Positions 1 to 5,385 of a stretch of DNA of 5,909 nt are shown here, piece by piece. This DNA comes from Syntrophaceae bacterium. GTDB taxonomy: Bacteria; Desulfobacterota; DTXE01. Position numbers and translations under genes: made by a program. Position 1 is the first letter of the stretch. Each line of letters opens with the position of its first letter. The notes beneath the pieces are model-generated. The model saw only the letters and a list, made by a program, of their open reading frames with translations, ran no database searches and was not told where the DNA came from. The DNA is taken from NCBI GenBank assembly GCA_012962595.1, contig DTXE01000191.1, forward strand, positions 1 through 5,909. Reading direction: 5' to 3'.

Positions 1-138
1 AAAGAGATGTGTCCCAAAGGCCTCAAAGCCTATTGTATGTTTAATAATGTCTCCATGTATGAAGATGCCTTGGATTTTAAGAAGATGATTGTAAACCCCG
101 TTAGAATTTATTCTAACGGGGCAAGTGGAGCCTTCTGA
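1..138 (+). CDS. C-terminal end of a DUF72 (YecE-like) family protein, 5' truncated by window
   Basis: Frame 1 is open from the first base to a TGA at 136-138, giving 45 residues. The segment PKGLKAYCMFNNVSMYEDAL resembles the C-terminal end of DUF72 proteins, where a strand ending in FNN is followed by an alanine-containing helix (family knowledge, judged by eye). DUF72 proteins are TIM-barrel-like and of unknown biochemical role. The family normally ends soon after this helix. Here about 14 further residues (NPVRIYSNG and onward) are encoded by a perfect palindrome and its flank, so the tail may be read-through past an older stop. With only 45 residues visible, the family assignment is tentative; that the frame is the end of a real gene is more likely than not. 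Confidence 0.5.
   Translation, partial: KEMCPKGLKAYCMFNNVSMYEDALDFKKMIVNPVRIYSNGASGAF
96..121. repeat. Perfect 26-nt palindrome (12-bp stem, TT centre)
   Basis: The left arm CCCCGTTAGAAT (96-107) and right arm ATTCTAACGGGG (110-121) are exact reverse complements around TT. As RNA this would fold into a very stable hairpin. It lies inside the last codons of the upstream reading frame, and no T-tract follows, so it is not a standard intrinsic terminator. It may be a 3'-end stabilising or factor-assisted termination hairpin, or a protein-binding dyad. Confidence 0.75.
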
Positions 139-373
139 CAGGGTAAACTAGTTCAATTGAATCTTCTTAGAAGGGTAGGCGTCCTAAAAAAGGGGATTTC
201 CCAGAAATCCTCCTGCCTATAAATAAAGGAGCTATTTTCACATGAAGTAGAAGGATTTTTATCAGGAAAGAGCTTCTTTTTGGAAGACACAGAGGAGAAA
301 TGGTTAAGCTCTGGCATAAAAATGCCTTATAAGGCAAATATGGAAGCCATTTAATCGGAGCCTTTAGAAAAGT
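139..373. other. Intergenic region with small hairpins, no convincing gene
   Basis: There is a hairpin at 192-212 (GGATTTC/GAAATCC core, loop CCA) whose outer flanks 175-180 and 215-220 can also pair. A GGCAT/ATGCC hairpin lies at 313-326, overlapping the palindrome GCCTTATAAGGC at 324-335. An SD-like AAGGAG (226-231) precedes an ATG at 242, but that frame stops after two codons (ATG AAG TAG). A different frame is open from 223 to 354 but has no good start. The only -10-like hexamer near the next gene, TTTAAT at 350-355, has no matching -35. Confidence 0.5.
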
Positions 374-754
374 ATGACTCGGGCTAGATTTGAACAGTTA
401 GTCACCAAGGCAGTCAAGGACTTGCCGCAAGGATTCAAGAAGAAGATGGAAAACATTGCCATTGTGGTAGAAGACTGGCCTTCCAGAGAGATACTTTCCT
501 CTATGGGCATCAGACGCAGAAATAACCTACTAGGCCTATATCAGGGCGTGCCTTATCCCAGGCGAGGCTTTGACTATGGCAATGTCCTACCTGATAAAAT
601 AACCATCTATCAAAGACCCATAGAATCCCTGTGCAGAACAGACCATGATGTAAAAAGAAAGATCCAGGAAGTGGTTATCCATGAAATCGGTCACTATTTT
701 GGTCTTACAGAACAAAAATTGGGTGAGTTGGAAGAGAATATTAATAAATATTAA
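374..754 (+). CDS. Zincin-like metallopeptidase family protein (COG3824 / PF06262)
   Basis: This 126-aa cytoplasmic protein carries the zincin signature HEIGHYFGL at residues 103-111. H103 and H107 are the expected zinc ligands and E104 the catalytic glutamate. E113, or one of the nearby acidic residues E118 and E120, would take the place of the acidic position usually found after the motif in this family. The upstream stretch LLGLYQGVPYPRRG (52-65) and the IYQRPIE strand (78-84) also fit small COG3824 proteins, which are typically about 110-140 aa, so the gene looks complete. There is no signal peptide or membrane segment. Family members are predicted minimal metalloproteases with no firmly established substrate. 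The start is supported by length, but the nearest SD-like GGAG (357-360) lies 13 nt upstream, longer than ideal. It stands alone, followed by 606 bp of non-coding DNA. Confidence 0.88.
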   Translation: MTRARFEQLVTKAVKDLPQGFKKKMENIAIVVEDWPSREILSSMGIRRRNNLLGLYQGVPYPRRGFDYGNVLPDKITIYQRPIESLCRTDHDVKRKIQEVVIHEIGHYFGLTEQKLGELEENINKY

Positions 755-1260
755 CAATTTCATAAAGTTATATAAAAAAGCCATTCCTTGCTTTAAATTT
801 TATTGAAGTTTACATAATATATATTATCAGAACTTAACCTTGAGAACAAAAATTAATTATTACTAGCAACCTGTAGGTTTTCCTATCTATTCTTCCACTC
901 TTGTGTCTGATGAAAAGGCCACCTGTTAGACCCTGGGAGAGGGCCACCTTTAAGCCAACTATAGGCAACTTCACCGGTCATTAGTCATATTTAATTTGCT
1001 CTTTGCCAATAGCGAACCGCCAGCAGCCAATAACTGATGACATTTATGCAGTTAAGTCTTATCCTTGGAGGTAAAAACTAAATATATACTTTATATTTTT
1101 GAGTTAACTTCCTGAAAATAAAAGGCTATGTTAAAGATTATTTCAGACAGCTTGAAAAACTTCCTTTGATTTGTATTTCCTGGCGTTTATGGCTAGATGC
1201 ATCGATATCTCTATAAGATATTATATATTATTATCATATTAAAACATTGAATTTTCCTTT
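755..1260. other. Long AT-rich intergenic region, mostly featureless
   Basis: No reading frame of useful length with a start and SD is present on either strand. Contents: a weak AAAGC/GCTTT stem around 776-795 that is too poor to call a terminator, an AT-only palindrome at 814-827, four periodic GGTGGCC-like repeats (892-975, annotated separately), an imperfect 9-bp dyad GTCATTAGT (977-985) / ACTGATGAC (1033-1041), an orphan SD-like GGAGGT near 1067-1072 without a start codon, and an ATATCT/AGATAT dyad at 1205-1221. The more GC-rich block at about 895-1045 differs in composition from its AT-rich flanks and may be decayed mobile DNA. Confidence 0.5.
892..975 (-). repeat. Four GGTGGCC-like repeats at about 25-bp period, possible IS21-type end remnant
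   Basis: Read on the minus strand, the units are GGTGAAG (975-969), GGTGGCC (948-942), GGTGGCC (923-917) and GTGGAAG (898-892). Their starts are 27, 25 and 25 bp apart. The better copies sit in the contexts CTAACAGGTGGCC and CAGACACAAGAGTGG. Subterminal arrays of the form GACA-N-AGGTGGCC are familiar from IS21-family ends (general knowledge). No istA or istB coding remnant was seen, so this would be at most a solo or decayed end. Transposon origin is tentative; the two exact GGCCACCT copies on the plus strand (917-924, 942-949) are certain. Confidence 0.35.
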
Positions 1261-1261
1261 T

Positions 1262-1270
1262 TGCTATAAT
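1262..1270 (+). promoter_or_regulatory. Extended -10 promoter for the 180-aa protein gene
   Basis: TGCTATAAT combines a perfect TATAAT (1265-1270) with the TG extension. No good -35 lies 16-18 bp upstream, as expected for an extended -10 promoter. Transcription would begin near 1277, giving a leader of about 84 nt. The box is flanked by a 7-bp inverted repeat, TTTCCTT (1253-1259) and AAGGAAA (1273-1279), which is operator-like. Confidence 0.55.
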
Positions 1271-1304
1271 ATAAGGAAATTAGCATATATGTTTGTATAT
1301 ATTA

Positions 1305-1359
1305 AGATATATAATATCTAACACAGCTAAGAATATATCTAAGCTGGCAGGAGGGCCAG
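1305..1359 (+). promoter_or_regulatory. Structured leader with Shine-Dalgarno sequence in a hairpin loop
   Basis: Three dyads follow one another. The first is AGATAT/ATATCT (1305-1319). The second pairs CAGCT with AGCTG plus AGA with TCT around an A-A mismatch (1324-1346). The third pairs CTGGC (1344-1348) with GCCAG (1355-1359) and exposes the SD AGGAGG (1349-1354) as its loop. The last two share bases 1344-1346, so they cannot both form fully. The SD is 6 nt from the ATG. Pairings were read from sequence; regulation by them is inferred. Confidence 0.45.
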
Positions 1360-1360
1360 T

Positions 1361-1903
1361 ATGGAAGCAGTCTTGACAGATGAGGTATTGAAAGGGCTTA
1401 CTGAGAAAGCAAGTAGGGCGGTTAAAGACCTGCCATACAACTTACAGGGCCCAGCATTACAAACAATCCTTCACTTCCTGCTGGAACAGGAAATCAAGCG
1501 AGAGATAAAGAGGGTTGACACTACCCTTTCAGTAGATAAGGAAAAGGTCGTTACTTATACCAACAGGCAGGAGATGCTGAATTATATCCTTTCTACTCAG
1601 GTTGATTACGGAAAATACGATATGTTGTTGAATAAAGGTGACTTATTGACTAAGTGCCTTGTGCTCCTTCATGTGTTGGGTAACCAATTAGGTATTAGAG
1701 ACCTAACCCCTCCTGAGATGGAAAGGATCTTCAGACACCTGGGTATTCCTTCAGTATATAAGACCAATATCAGTAATATATTGAGGAATTCAAGACACTA
1801 TGTTACCAGAATCAAAGAGGGAAAAGGCTACAGGTACACTCTAACCAGATTTGCTCAAGAGCTGATTGAAGAGAAACTGGCAAAAATCGAATCGGGGAGG
1901 TGA
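1361..1903 (+). CDS. Hypothetical protein with probable C-terminal winged-helix domain
   Basis: I do not recognise this 180-aa protein. The N-terminal part (1-50) is predicted helical and charged, ending in LLEQEIKREIKR. A middle section of about 55-90 contains VVTYTNRQEML. Residues 94-165 look like a winged helix: a hydrophobic helix (LLTKCLVLLHVLGNQL), a helix after a turn (TPPEMERIFRHLGIP), a candidate recognition helix (YKTNISNILRNSRHYV), then a basic, glycine-containing wing (RIKEGKGYRYTLT). DNA binding is therefore plausible, as a regulator or part of a small DNA-associated system, but no enzymatic motif is visible. The start is secure: AGGAGG at 1349-1354 with 6-nt spacing. The gene has its own promoter and long leader and is not part of an operon. 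It ends 6 bp from the convergent radical SAM gene with no terminator between them. AT-rich dyads upstream make autoregulation possible. Confidence 0.8.
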   Translation: MEAVLTDEVLKGLTEKASRAVKDLPYNLQGPALQTILHFLLEQEIKREIKRVDTTLSVDKEKVVTYTNRQEMLNYILSTQVDYGKYDMLLNKGDLLTKCLVLLHVLGNQLGIRDLTPPEMERIFRHLGIPSVYKTNISNILRNSRHYVTRIKEGKGYRYTLTRFAQELIEEKLAKIESGR

Positions 1904-1909
1904 AGAAGC

Positions 1910-2845
1910 CTACAGCCATCGAATGATTCTAATCCCTTTCCTTTCATCAAGCCTGGTGATACCCTCTTCTATGGCCATCTGAATGGCCTCATTATATTCA
2001 TCTGTGGTTATGGAACGATTTATCTCCGGATATTTATAGGCAAGGCCACAGGGCCGGTACTGGGGCATTACGTTTACGTAAGTATTGGGTGATATTTCTT
2101 TTGCCAGAAATCTCATAATATTCCTGGTACCAGCTAAATTATGGGGCATGACTAGATGGCGTACAAGTAAGCCTCTGTATGCTATACCTCTTTCATCCAT
2201 TTTTAAGTCTCCAACCTGTCTATACATTTCCTTTAAAGCAGCCCGTGCCGCTATAGGGTAATTTTTGGCATGGGAGTATTTCTCGGCTACCTCTCCTTCC
2301 CAATATTTGAAATCTGGCATGTATATATCAAATATACCATCAAGTAATTTCAATGACTTAATCACATCATAGCACCCGGTATTGTAAACTAAGGGTATGT
2401 GTAACCCACCTTCGATGGCTATGGTCAGTGCTGATAAAATCTGGGGTATTACATGTGTGGGGGTAACGAAATTGATGTTGTGGCAACCTATCTTCTGTAA
2501 AGAAAGCATCATATTTGCAAATTCCTCCGATGTAACCTCTCTTCCCTCTCCCATATGGCTGATTTCATAATTTTGGCAGAAGATACAAAGTAGGTTGCAC
2601 CAGGCCATAAATATGGTGCCTGAACCATGGGTTCCCACCAGTGGGTCTTCCTCTCCAAAATGTGGATTGTAGCTACTGACTATGGCATGTTTCCCTGTCT
2701 TACATGTACCTCTCTCCTCAGCCAACCTATTAACTCTGCAATTTCTAGGACATAGATGGCAATTTTCTATAATCTTATAAGCCGCCTCTATCCTTTTCTC
2801 TAATATCCCCTTTTTGTATGTCTCAATATATGAGGGCTGAAACAA
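1910..2845 (-). CDS. PflX-like radical SAM protein (COG1313, pyruvate formate-lyase activase homolog)
   Basis: This 311-aa soluble protein has the radical SAM cluster motif CNLLCIFC (C83, C87, C90), which binds a [4Fe-4S] cluster and S-adenosylmethionine. An N-terminal cysteine set, CHLCPRNC plus C48 (C29, C32, C36, C48), precedes it; the CPRxC pattern is typical of COG1313 and may bind a second metal or cluster. YNPHFGEEDPLVG (59-71), NFVTPTHV (125-132), DIYMPDFKYW (173-182) and the C-terminal PQYRP (262-266) fit this family. Family members resemble glycyl-radical-enzyme activases but have no established substrate, and no glycyl radical enzyme is encoded here. The start is TTG (2845-2843), backed by AAGGAGG (2859-2853) with 7-nt spacing; that SD lies directly after the MBL gene stop, so coupled translation is likely. 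It is last in the operon. Confidence 0.9.
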   Translation of the reverse strand: MFQPSYIETYKKGILEKRIEAAYKIIENCHLCPRNCRVNRLAEERGTCKTGKHAIVSSYNPHFGEEDPLVGTHGSGTIFMAWCNLLCIFCQNYEISHMGEGREVTSEEFANMMLSLQKIGCHNINFVTPTHVIPQILSALTIAIEGGLHIPLVYNTGCYDVIKSLKLLDGIFDIYMPDFKYWEGEVAEKYSHAKNYPIAARAALKEMYRQVGDLKMDERGIAYRGLLVRHLVMPHNLAGTRNIMRFLAKEISPNTYVNVMPQYRPCGLAYKYPEINRSITTDEYNEAIQMAIEEGITRLDERKGIRIIRWL

Positions 2846-2852
2846 AAATAGA

Positions 2853-2859
2853 CCTCCTT
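2853..2859 (-). promoter_or_regulatory. Shine-Dalgarno that decides the TTG start of the radical SAM gene
   Basis: AAGGAGG on the minus strand lies immediately after the upstream TAG (2862-2860) and 7 nt before TTG. This is near-ideal spacing, and no ATG lies nearby in frame. Confidence 0.85.
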
Positions 2860-3510
2860 CTATTCAGACAAGATGAATTCTTTAATGAAAAGATTGTGCT
2901 GTTTCTCGCTTAGCAAGCTAGAAGTTGGGGTGTCTCCATAATCATGTCCGGGCCAGACGATAGTATCATGGGGAAGGGTCAGTATCTTCTCCTTAATGGA
3001 TTTAATTAAGGTATCCATGGAACCTCCCGGTAAATCAGTTCTGCCTATTCCTTCTACAAAGAGAGTATCCCCTGTAAACAGATTTTTGTCAGTATATAGG
3101 CATATACTTCCAGGTGTATGCCCAGGGGTATGGATGACTTTCAATTCAACATTGCCCACCTTAATAATATCCTCATCATCCACTAAAACCTGTGCGGAGG
3201 GTGAGGTCTGGCCACCCAAGGCAAAACTGAAAAGCCCATAATCCACAGAGGTTAAAGATGGGGCATCCAGCCTGTGGATTACTATCTTGGCCCCTGTGGC
3301 ATCTGCAATTGCCTTATTACCACAGGTATGATCAGGGTGTGAATGGGTATTGATAATATACTCTACCGTAAAACCTAAGTCTTTGACTTTGTTGAGAATT
3401 ATCTGTTCCTCACCCCCTGGGTCTATAATCACCCCTTCCTTCTTTTCCTCACATCCCACGATATAGGAAAATACCGCCATAGTCCCTACTTTTATCTGCT
3501 TAATGATCAA
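2860..3510 (-). CDS. MBL-fold metallo-hydrolase, glyoxalase II-like
   Basis: This 216-aa cytoplasmic protein has the full metal-binding set of the metallo-beta-lactamase fold. THSHPDH (55-61) supplies H56, H58, D60 and H61; HTPGHTPGS (127-135) supplies H131; FTGDTLF (145-151) supplies D148; and WPGHDYG (186-192) supplies H189. Spacing and the IGRTDLPGG loop (155-163) match the hydroxyacylglutathione hydrolase (GloB)-like subgroup, which hydrolyses thioesters, but the substrate-binding C-terminal domain of classical glyoxalase II is absent, as is common in anaerobes. The physiological substrate cannot be read from the sequence. The start is TTG, with AAGGAG (3523-3518) 7 nt upstream overlapping the DUF89 stop. 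The first ATG (codon 11) would remove the first beta strand. It is the middle gene of the operon, 12 bp after DUF89 and 14 bp before the radical SAM gene. Confidence 0.92.
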   Translation of the reverse strand: MIIKQIKVGTMAVFSYIVGCEEKKEGVIIDPGGEEQIILNKVKDLGFTVEYIINTHSHPDHTCGNKAIADATGAKIVIHRLDAPSLTSVDYGLFSFALGGQTSPSAQVLVDDEDIIKVGNVELKVIHTPGHTPGSICLYTDKNLFTGDTLFVEGIGRTDLPGGSMDTLIKSIKEKILTLPHDTIVWPGHDYGDTPTSSLLSEKQHNLFIKEFILSE

Positions 3511-3517
3511 ACTCTTA

Positions 3518-3523
3518 CTCCTT
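3518..3523 (-). promoter_or_regulatory. Shine-Dalgarno that decides the TTG start of the MBL gene
   Basis: AAGGAG on the minus strand begins within the TGA of the DUF89 gene and lies 7 nt before the TTG at 3510-3508. The in-frame TGA four codons upstream rules out any earlier start. Confidence 0.82.
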
Positions 3524-4368
3524 CAGCGAAGCCAGGCAATGTAGCTATTAACAGGAACACCGATAGACTCAGCAACAGGTCTGCACTTGGCCATAAGAAG
3601 ATGTAGTATATTACCTCGCTCGGGCAGATGAGATAAGGTTTCATAATATCCCATACCTTTGGCAACAATCAATTTTGCTGTGTCAAAGGTTTTCATAAAT
3701 GACTCAGACACCATAGTCAAATCCAAACCCACGGTAGCCGTTCCGGTTGTGGATACCCTTTTAAACTGGCCTAATGTTCCTGATAATCTAAGATCCTCCA
3801 TGGTAAGATCGTTTTGAACCGGGTCTTTTTTAACCACATAGATAACTTCAAAATTTTGCTTCTCAAGGTGTCTGATTAAAGGGAGGTCAAAATACTGTTC
3901 GCCCGCATTATCCGCAAGAAATAAGATAGTTCCCTCATTTTTTTCAAGTAATTTCTCAAGTTTTTCTTCATGGTCTACCGCAAAATTGACCTCACCTTTT
4001 ATATCGGCTTCAACCTCCTCTGATTTTCGAAAAAAATCTATGGCATTCCCCAGCACTGAGAGCTTAAGCAGGGATTTAAAATCCTTTCCATAAATAGGTG
4101 CCACCTCTTTAAATATCCTCTTTGCCATGTTCATGGCACCCCTTTTCATCTCCAGATAAGGGTCTGCATTGCGGGTTATATCAATTATTACTCCATGAAA
4201 TTTGGTGGCAATCTGGGCGGGTATGGCACTATCTGAAAACTCTTGATTAAGGATATTAAGGGCAGAGGTTTTTGCCAGGCTCCTTTTTGCTCTATCTGGT
4301 GTAGCCAGATTAACTGCCTGATCTATAAGGCGTTTTAAACAATGGTAACATTCTTCTCCAATCTTCAC
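3523..4368 (-). CDS. DUF89 / ARMT1-like family protein, putative damage-control phosphatase (COG1578)
   Basis: This 281-aa soluble protein is a stand-alone prokaryotic DUF89 member. Visible family marks are the N-terminal ECYHC (C7, C10), GNAID (107-111), the metal-site motif LADNAGE (151-157, with D153 and N154), KDPVQND (181-187), AKGMGYYETL (237-246) and the C-terminal KCRPVAESIGVPVNSYI (261-277). Characterised DUF89 relatives are metal-dependent phosphatases acting on phosphosugars or damaged phosphopantetheine-type metabolites; the CxxC-bearing prokaryotic subgroup has no settled substrate, so the reaction here is inferred. The start is GTG (4368-4366). It keeps the conserved MKxxxECxxC beginning but has no SD; instead a TATAAT ends 8 nt upstream, suggesting a leaderless mRNA. 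It is the first gene of the three-gene minus-strand operon and is divergent from the PHP gene. Confidence 0.88.
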   Translation of the reverse strand: MKIGEECYHCLKRLIDQAVNLATPDRAKRSLAKTSALNILNQEFSDSAIPAQIATKFHGVIIDITRNADPYLEMKRGAMNMAKRIFKEVAPIYGKDFKSLLKLSVLGNAIDFFRKSEEVEADIKGEVNFAVDHEEKLEKLLEKNEGTILFLADNAGEQYFDLPLIRHLEKQNFEVIYVVKKDPVQNDLTMEDLRLSGTLGQFKRVSTTGTATVGLDLTMVSESFMKTFDTAKLIVAKGMGYYETLSHLPERGNILHLLMAKCRPVAESIGVPVNSYIAWLR

Positions 4369-4376
4369 AAATGGGC

Positions 4377-4405
4377 ATTATATCTCAGAAAGTCAAGCAC
4401 TGCAA
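4377..4405 (-). promoter_or_regulatory. Promoter of the DUF89-MBL-radical SAM operon, probably leaderless
   Basis: On the minus strand, a perfect TATAAT (4382-4377) has a weak -35, TTGCAG (4405-4400), 17 bp upstream. Eight bases, GCCCATTT, separate it from the GTG, so transcription should start at or within about 2 nt of the start codon. No SD is present in this stretch. Confidence 0.55.
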
Positions 4406-4447
4406 TCTATACCTTCTTTTTTCTACTATTTGGTTAATCTGAGATAT
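4380..4447. repeat. 10-bp inverted repeat in the divergent promoter region
   Basis: ATATCTCAGA (4380-4389) and TCTGAGATAT (4438-4447) are exact reverse complements with a 48-bp spacer. The left arm overlaps the -10 box of the operon promoter. The arrangement suits a dimeric or looping regulator controlling both divergent units; this role is inferred. Confidence 0.5.
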
Positions 4448-4460
4448 CTTAACGCTCATC

Positions 4461-4489
4461 TTGGCAATCTCCCCTTTTTATGTTACAAA
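4461..4489 (+). promoter_or_regulatory. Promoter of the PHP-YIP1 pair, probably leaderless
   Basis: TTGGCA (4461-4466, five of six matches to the -35 consensus) is followed after 17 bp by TACAAA (4484-4489, four of six), which has a TG extension at 4481-4482. Eight bases, GCCATTTT, separate it from the ATG at 4498, the same distance as in the divergent promoter. An alternative -10, TATCTT at 4445-4450, would give a leader of about 40 nt but still no SD. Confidence 0.45.
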
Positions 4490-4497
4490 GCCATTTT

Positions 4498-5385
4498 ATG
4501 ATTGACCTTCACATCCATACCTCTGCCAGCTCAGACGGACAGCATACTCCTCAGGAGATATTTGAAATGGCTCGTGAGGTTGGTCTTAAGGCTATAGCCT
4601 TTGCCGACCATAACTCTATTGATAATGTTGAAGCAGGCTTACAATTGTCCAGAGAATATGGAATTGAGTTCATACCATCTATAGAGATAGATACATACCT
4701 TGACCAATGGGATATTCACATCCTGGGGTATTTCATCAATCATAAAGATAAGGGGCTCAAAGAGTGGCTGGATGAGATTATAGAAGCAAAGAGAGGTCAG
4801 GCATTCCAAAGATTTAAGAAACTCAAAGAGATAGGTTTTGTCATAGACTTTGAGGATGTTCTTCGATTCTCAGAGGGGAAGATCCCCACAGGGCTTTCTT
4901 ATCTAAAGGCCATATTGAGCAGAGAAGAAAATCTAAATGACCCCAGAATCAGAGTCTACATAGATGGAGAACGATCTTCTTCGCCTTATTATAACTTTTA
5001 TAGAGACTACATAAAGGATGGCAAGCCTGCCTTTGTTCCCTTAGAGGTCTCCCCTACCCCACAGGTTATAGACCGCATAAAGGCCCTTGGGGGTATACCT
5101 ATTTTGGCCCACCCTATGGATACCAAAGATGAAATCATCCATAGACTCATAAAACAGGGATTAATGGGCTTGGAGGTATATACCAGCTATCATTCCCCTG
5201 AACAGGCTGCCCGTTTCTTGAGCCTTGCCAAAAGGCTTGATTTACTGGCCACCGCAGGCTCAGACTTCCACGGGGCAAAAATGAAGCCCGACATCAAATT
5301 GGGTCAACTAAATGGAGACTACACAGAACTGCTTCAAGAACTAAAAAAGGCTTACCTGAAAATGGAGAAAGGGAGGAAAAGATGA
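4498..5385 (+). CDS. PHP-domain phosphoesterase (COG0613 family)
   Basis: From ATG 4498 the protein has 295 aa and begins MIDLHIHTSASSDG, the standard PHP N-terminus; an in-frame ATG at 4480 would add six residues. Counting from 4498, the metal ligands of the PHP fold are all visible: H5 and H7 (DLHIHT), D37 and H38 (ADHN), E63 (SIEID), H74 (DIHILGY), H205 (LAHP), and D256 and H258 (GSDFHG). The insertion of about residues 86-180 and overall length fit COG0613 phosphoesterases, which include nucleoside-bisphosphate phosphatases and RNase AM (YciV) 5'-3' exonucleases; the substrate cannot be decided here. The protein is cytoplasmic. Neither possible start has an SD. A -10-like element ends 8 nt before 4498, favouring that start on a leaderless mRNA. 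The stop overlaps the ATG of the next gene (ATGA). Confidence 0.9.
   Translation: MIDLHIHTSASSDGQHTPQEIFEMAREVGLKAIAFADHNSIDNVEAGLQLSREYGIEFIPSIEIDTYLDQWDIHILGYFINHKDKGLKEWLDEIIEAKRGQAFQRFKKLKEIGFVIDFEDVLRFSEGKIPTGLSYLKAILSREENLNDPRIRVYIDGERSSSPYYNFYRDYIKDGKPAFVPLEVSPTPQVIDRIKALGGIPILAHPMDTKDEIIHRLIKQGLMGLEVYTSYHSPEQAARFLSLAKRLDLLATAGSDFHGAKMKPDIKLGQLNGDYTELLQELKKAYLKMEKGRKR

Noticed and set aside
587..784. Minus-strand open frame of 65 aa
   Set aside because: It lies mostly antisense to the metallopeptidase gene, has no recognisable motif and low-complexity F/L/I-rich content; a shadow frame.
776..800. Intrinsic terminator after the metallopeptidase gene
   Set aside because: Only a 5-bp AAAGC/GCTTT stem with an 8-nt loop and a broken T-run; too weak to call.
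977..1041. Non-coding RNA or attachment site at the GTCATTAGT/ACTGATGAC dyad
   Set aside because: One G-U pair in nine and a 47-nt interior with no strong internal stem; no tRNA, integrase or duplicated flank nearby.
1144..1186. Promoter TTGAAA with TATTTC 16 bp downstream
   Set aside because: The -10 matches at only three positions and no gene starts nearby; the TGCTATAAT at 1262 is far better.
1416..1436. Shared AVKDLP segment in the metallopeptidase (residues 18-23 region of each protein)
   Set aside because: Six residues in otherwise unrelated N-termini; no further similarity, so duplication or recombination is not supported.
2996..3241. Plus-strand open frame of 81 aa
   Set aside because: It is antisense to the conserved MBL gene, whose catalytic residues are all present on the other strand.
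3510..3525. DUF89-MBL fusion by stop read-through
   Set aside because: The MBL gene is in frame with DUF89 four codons after its TGA, but a well-spaced SD and TTG give it an independent start; the frame match is probably chance.
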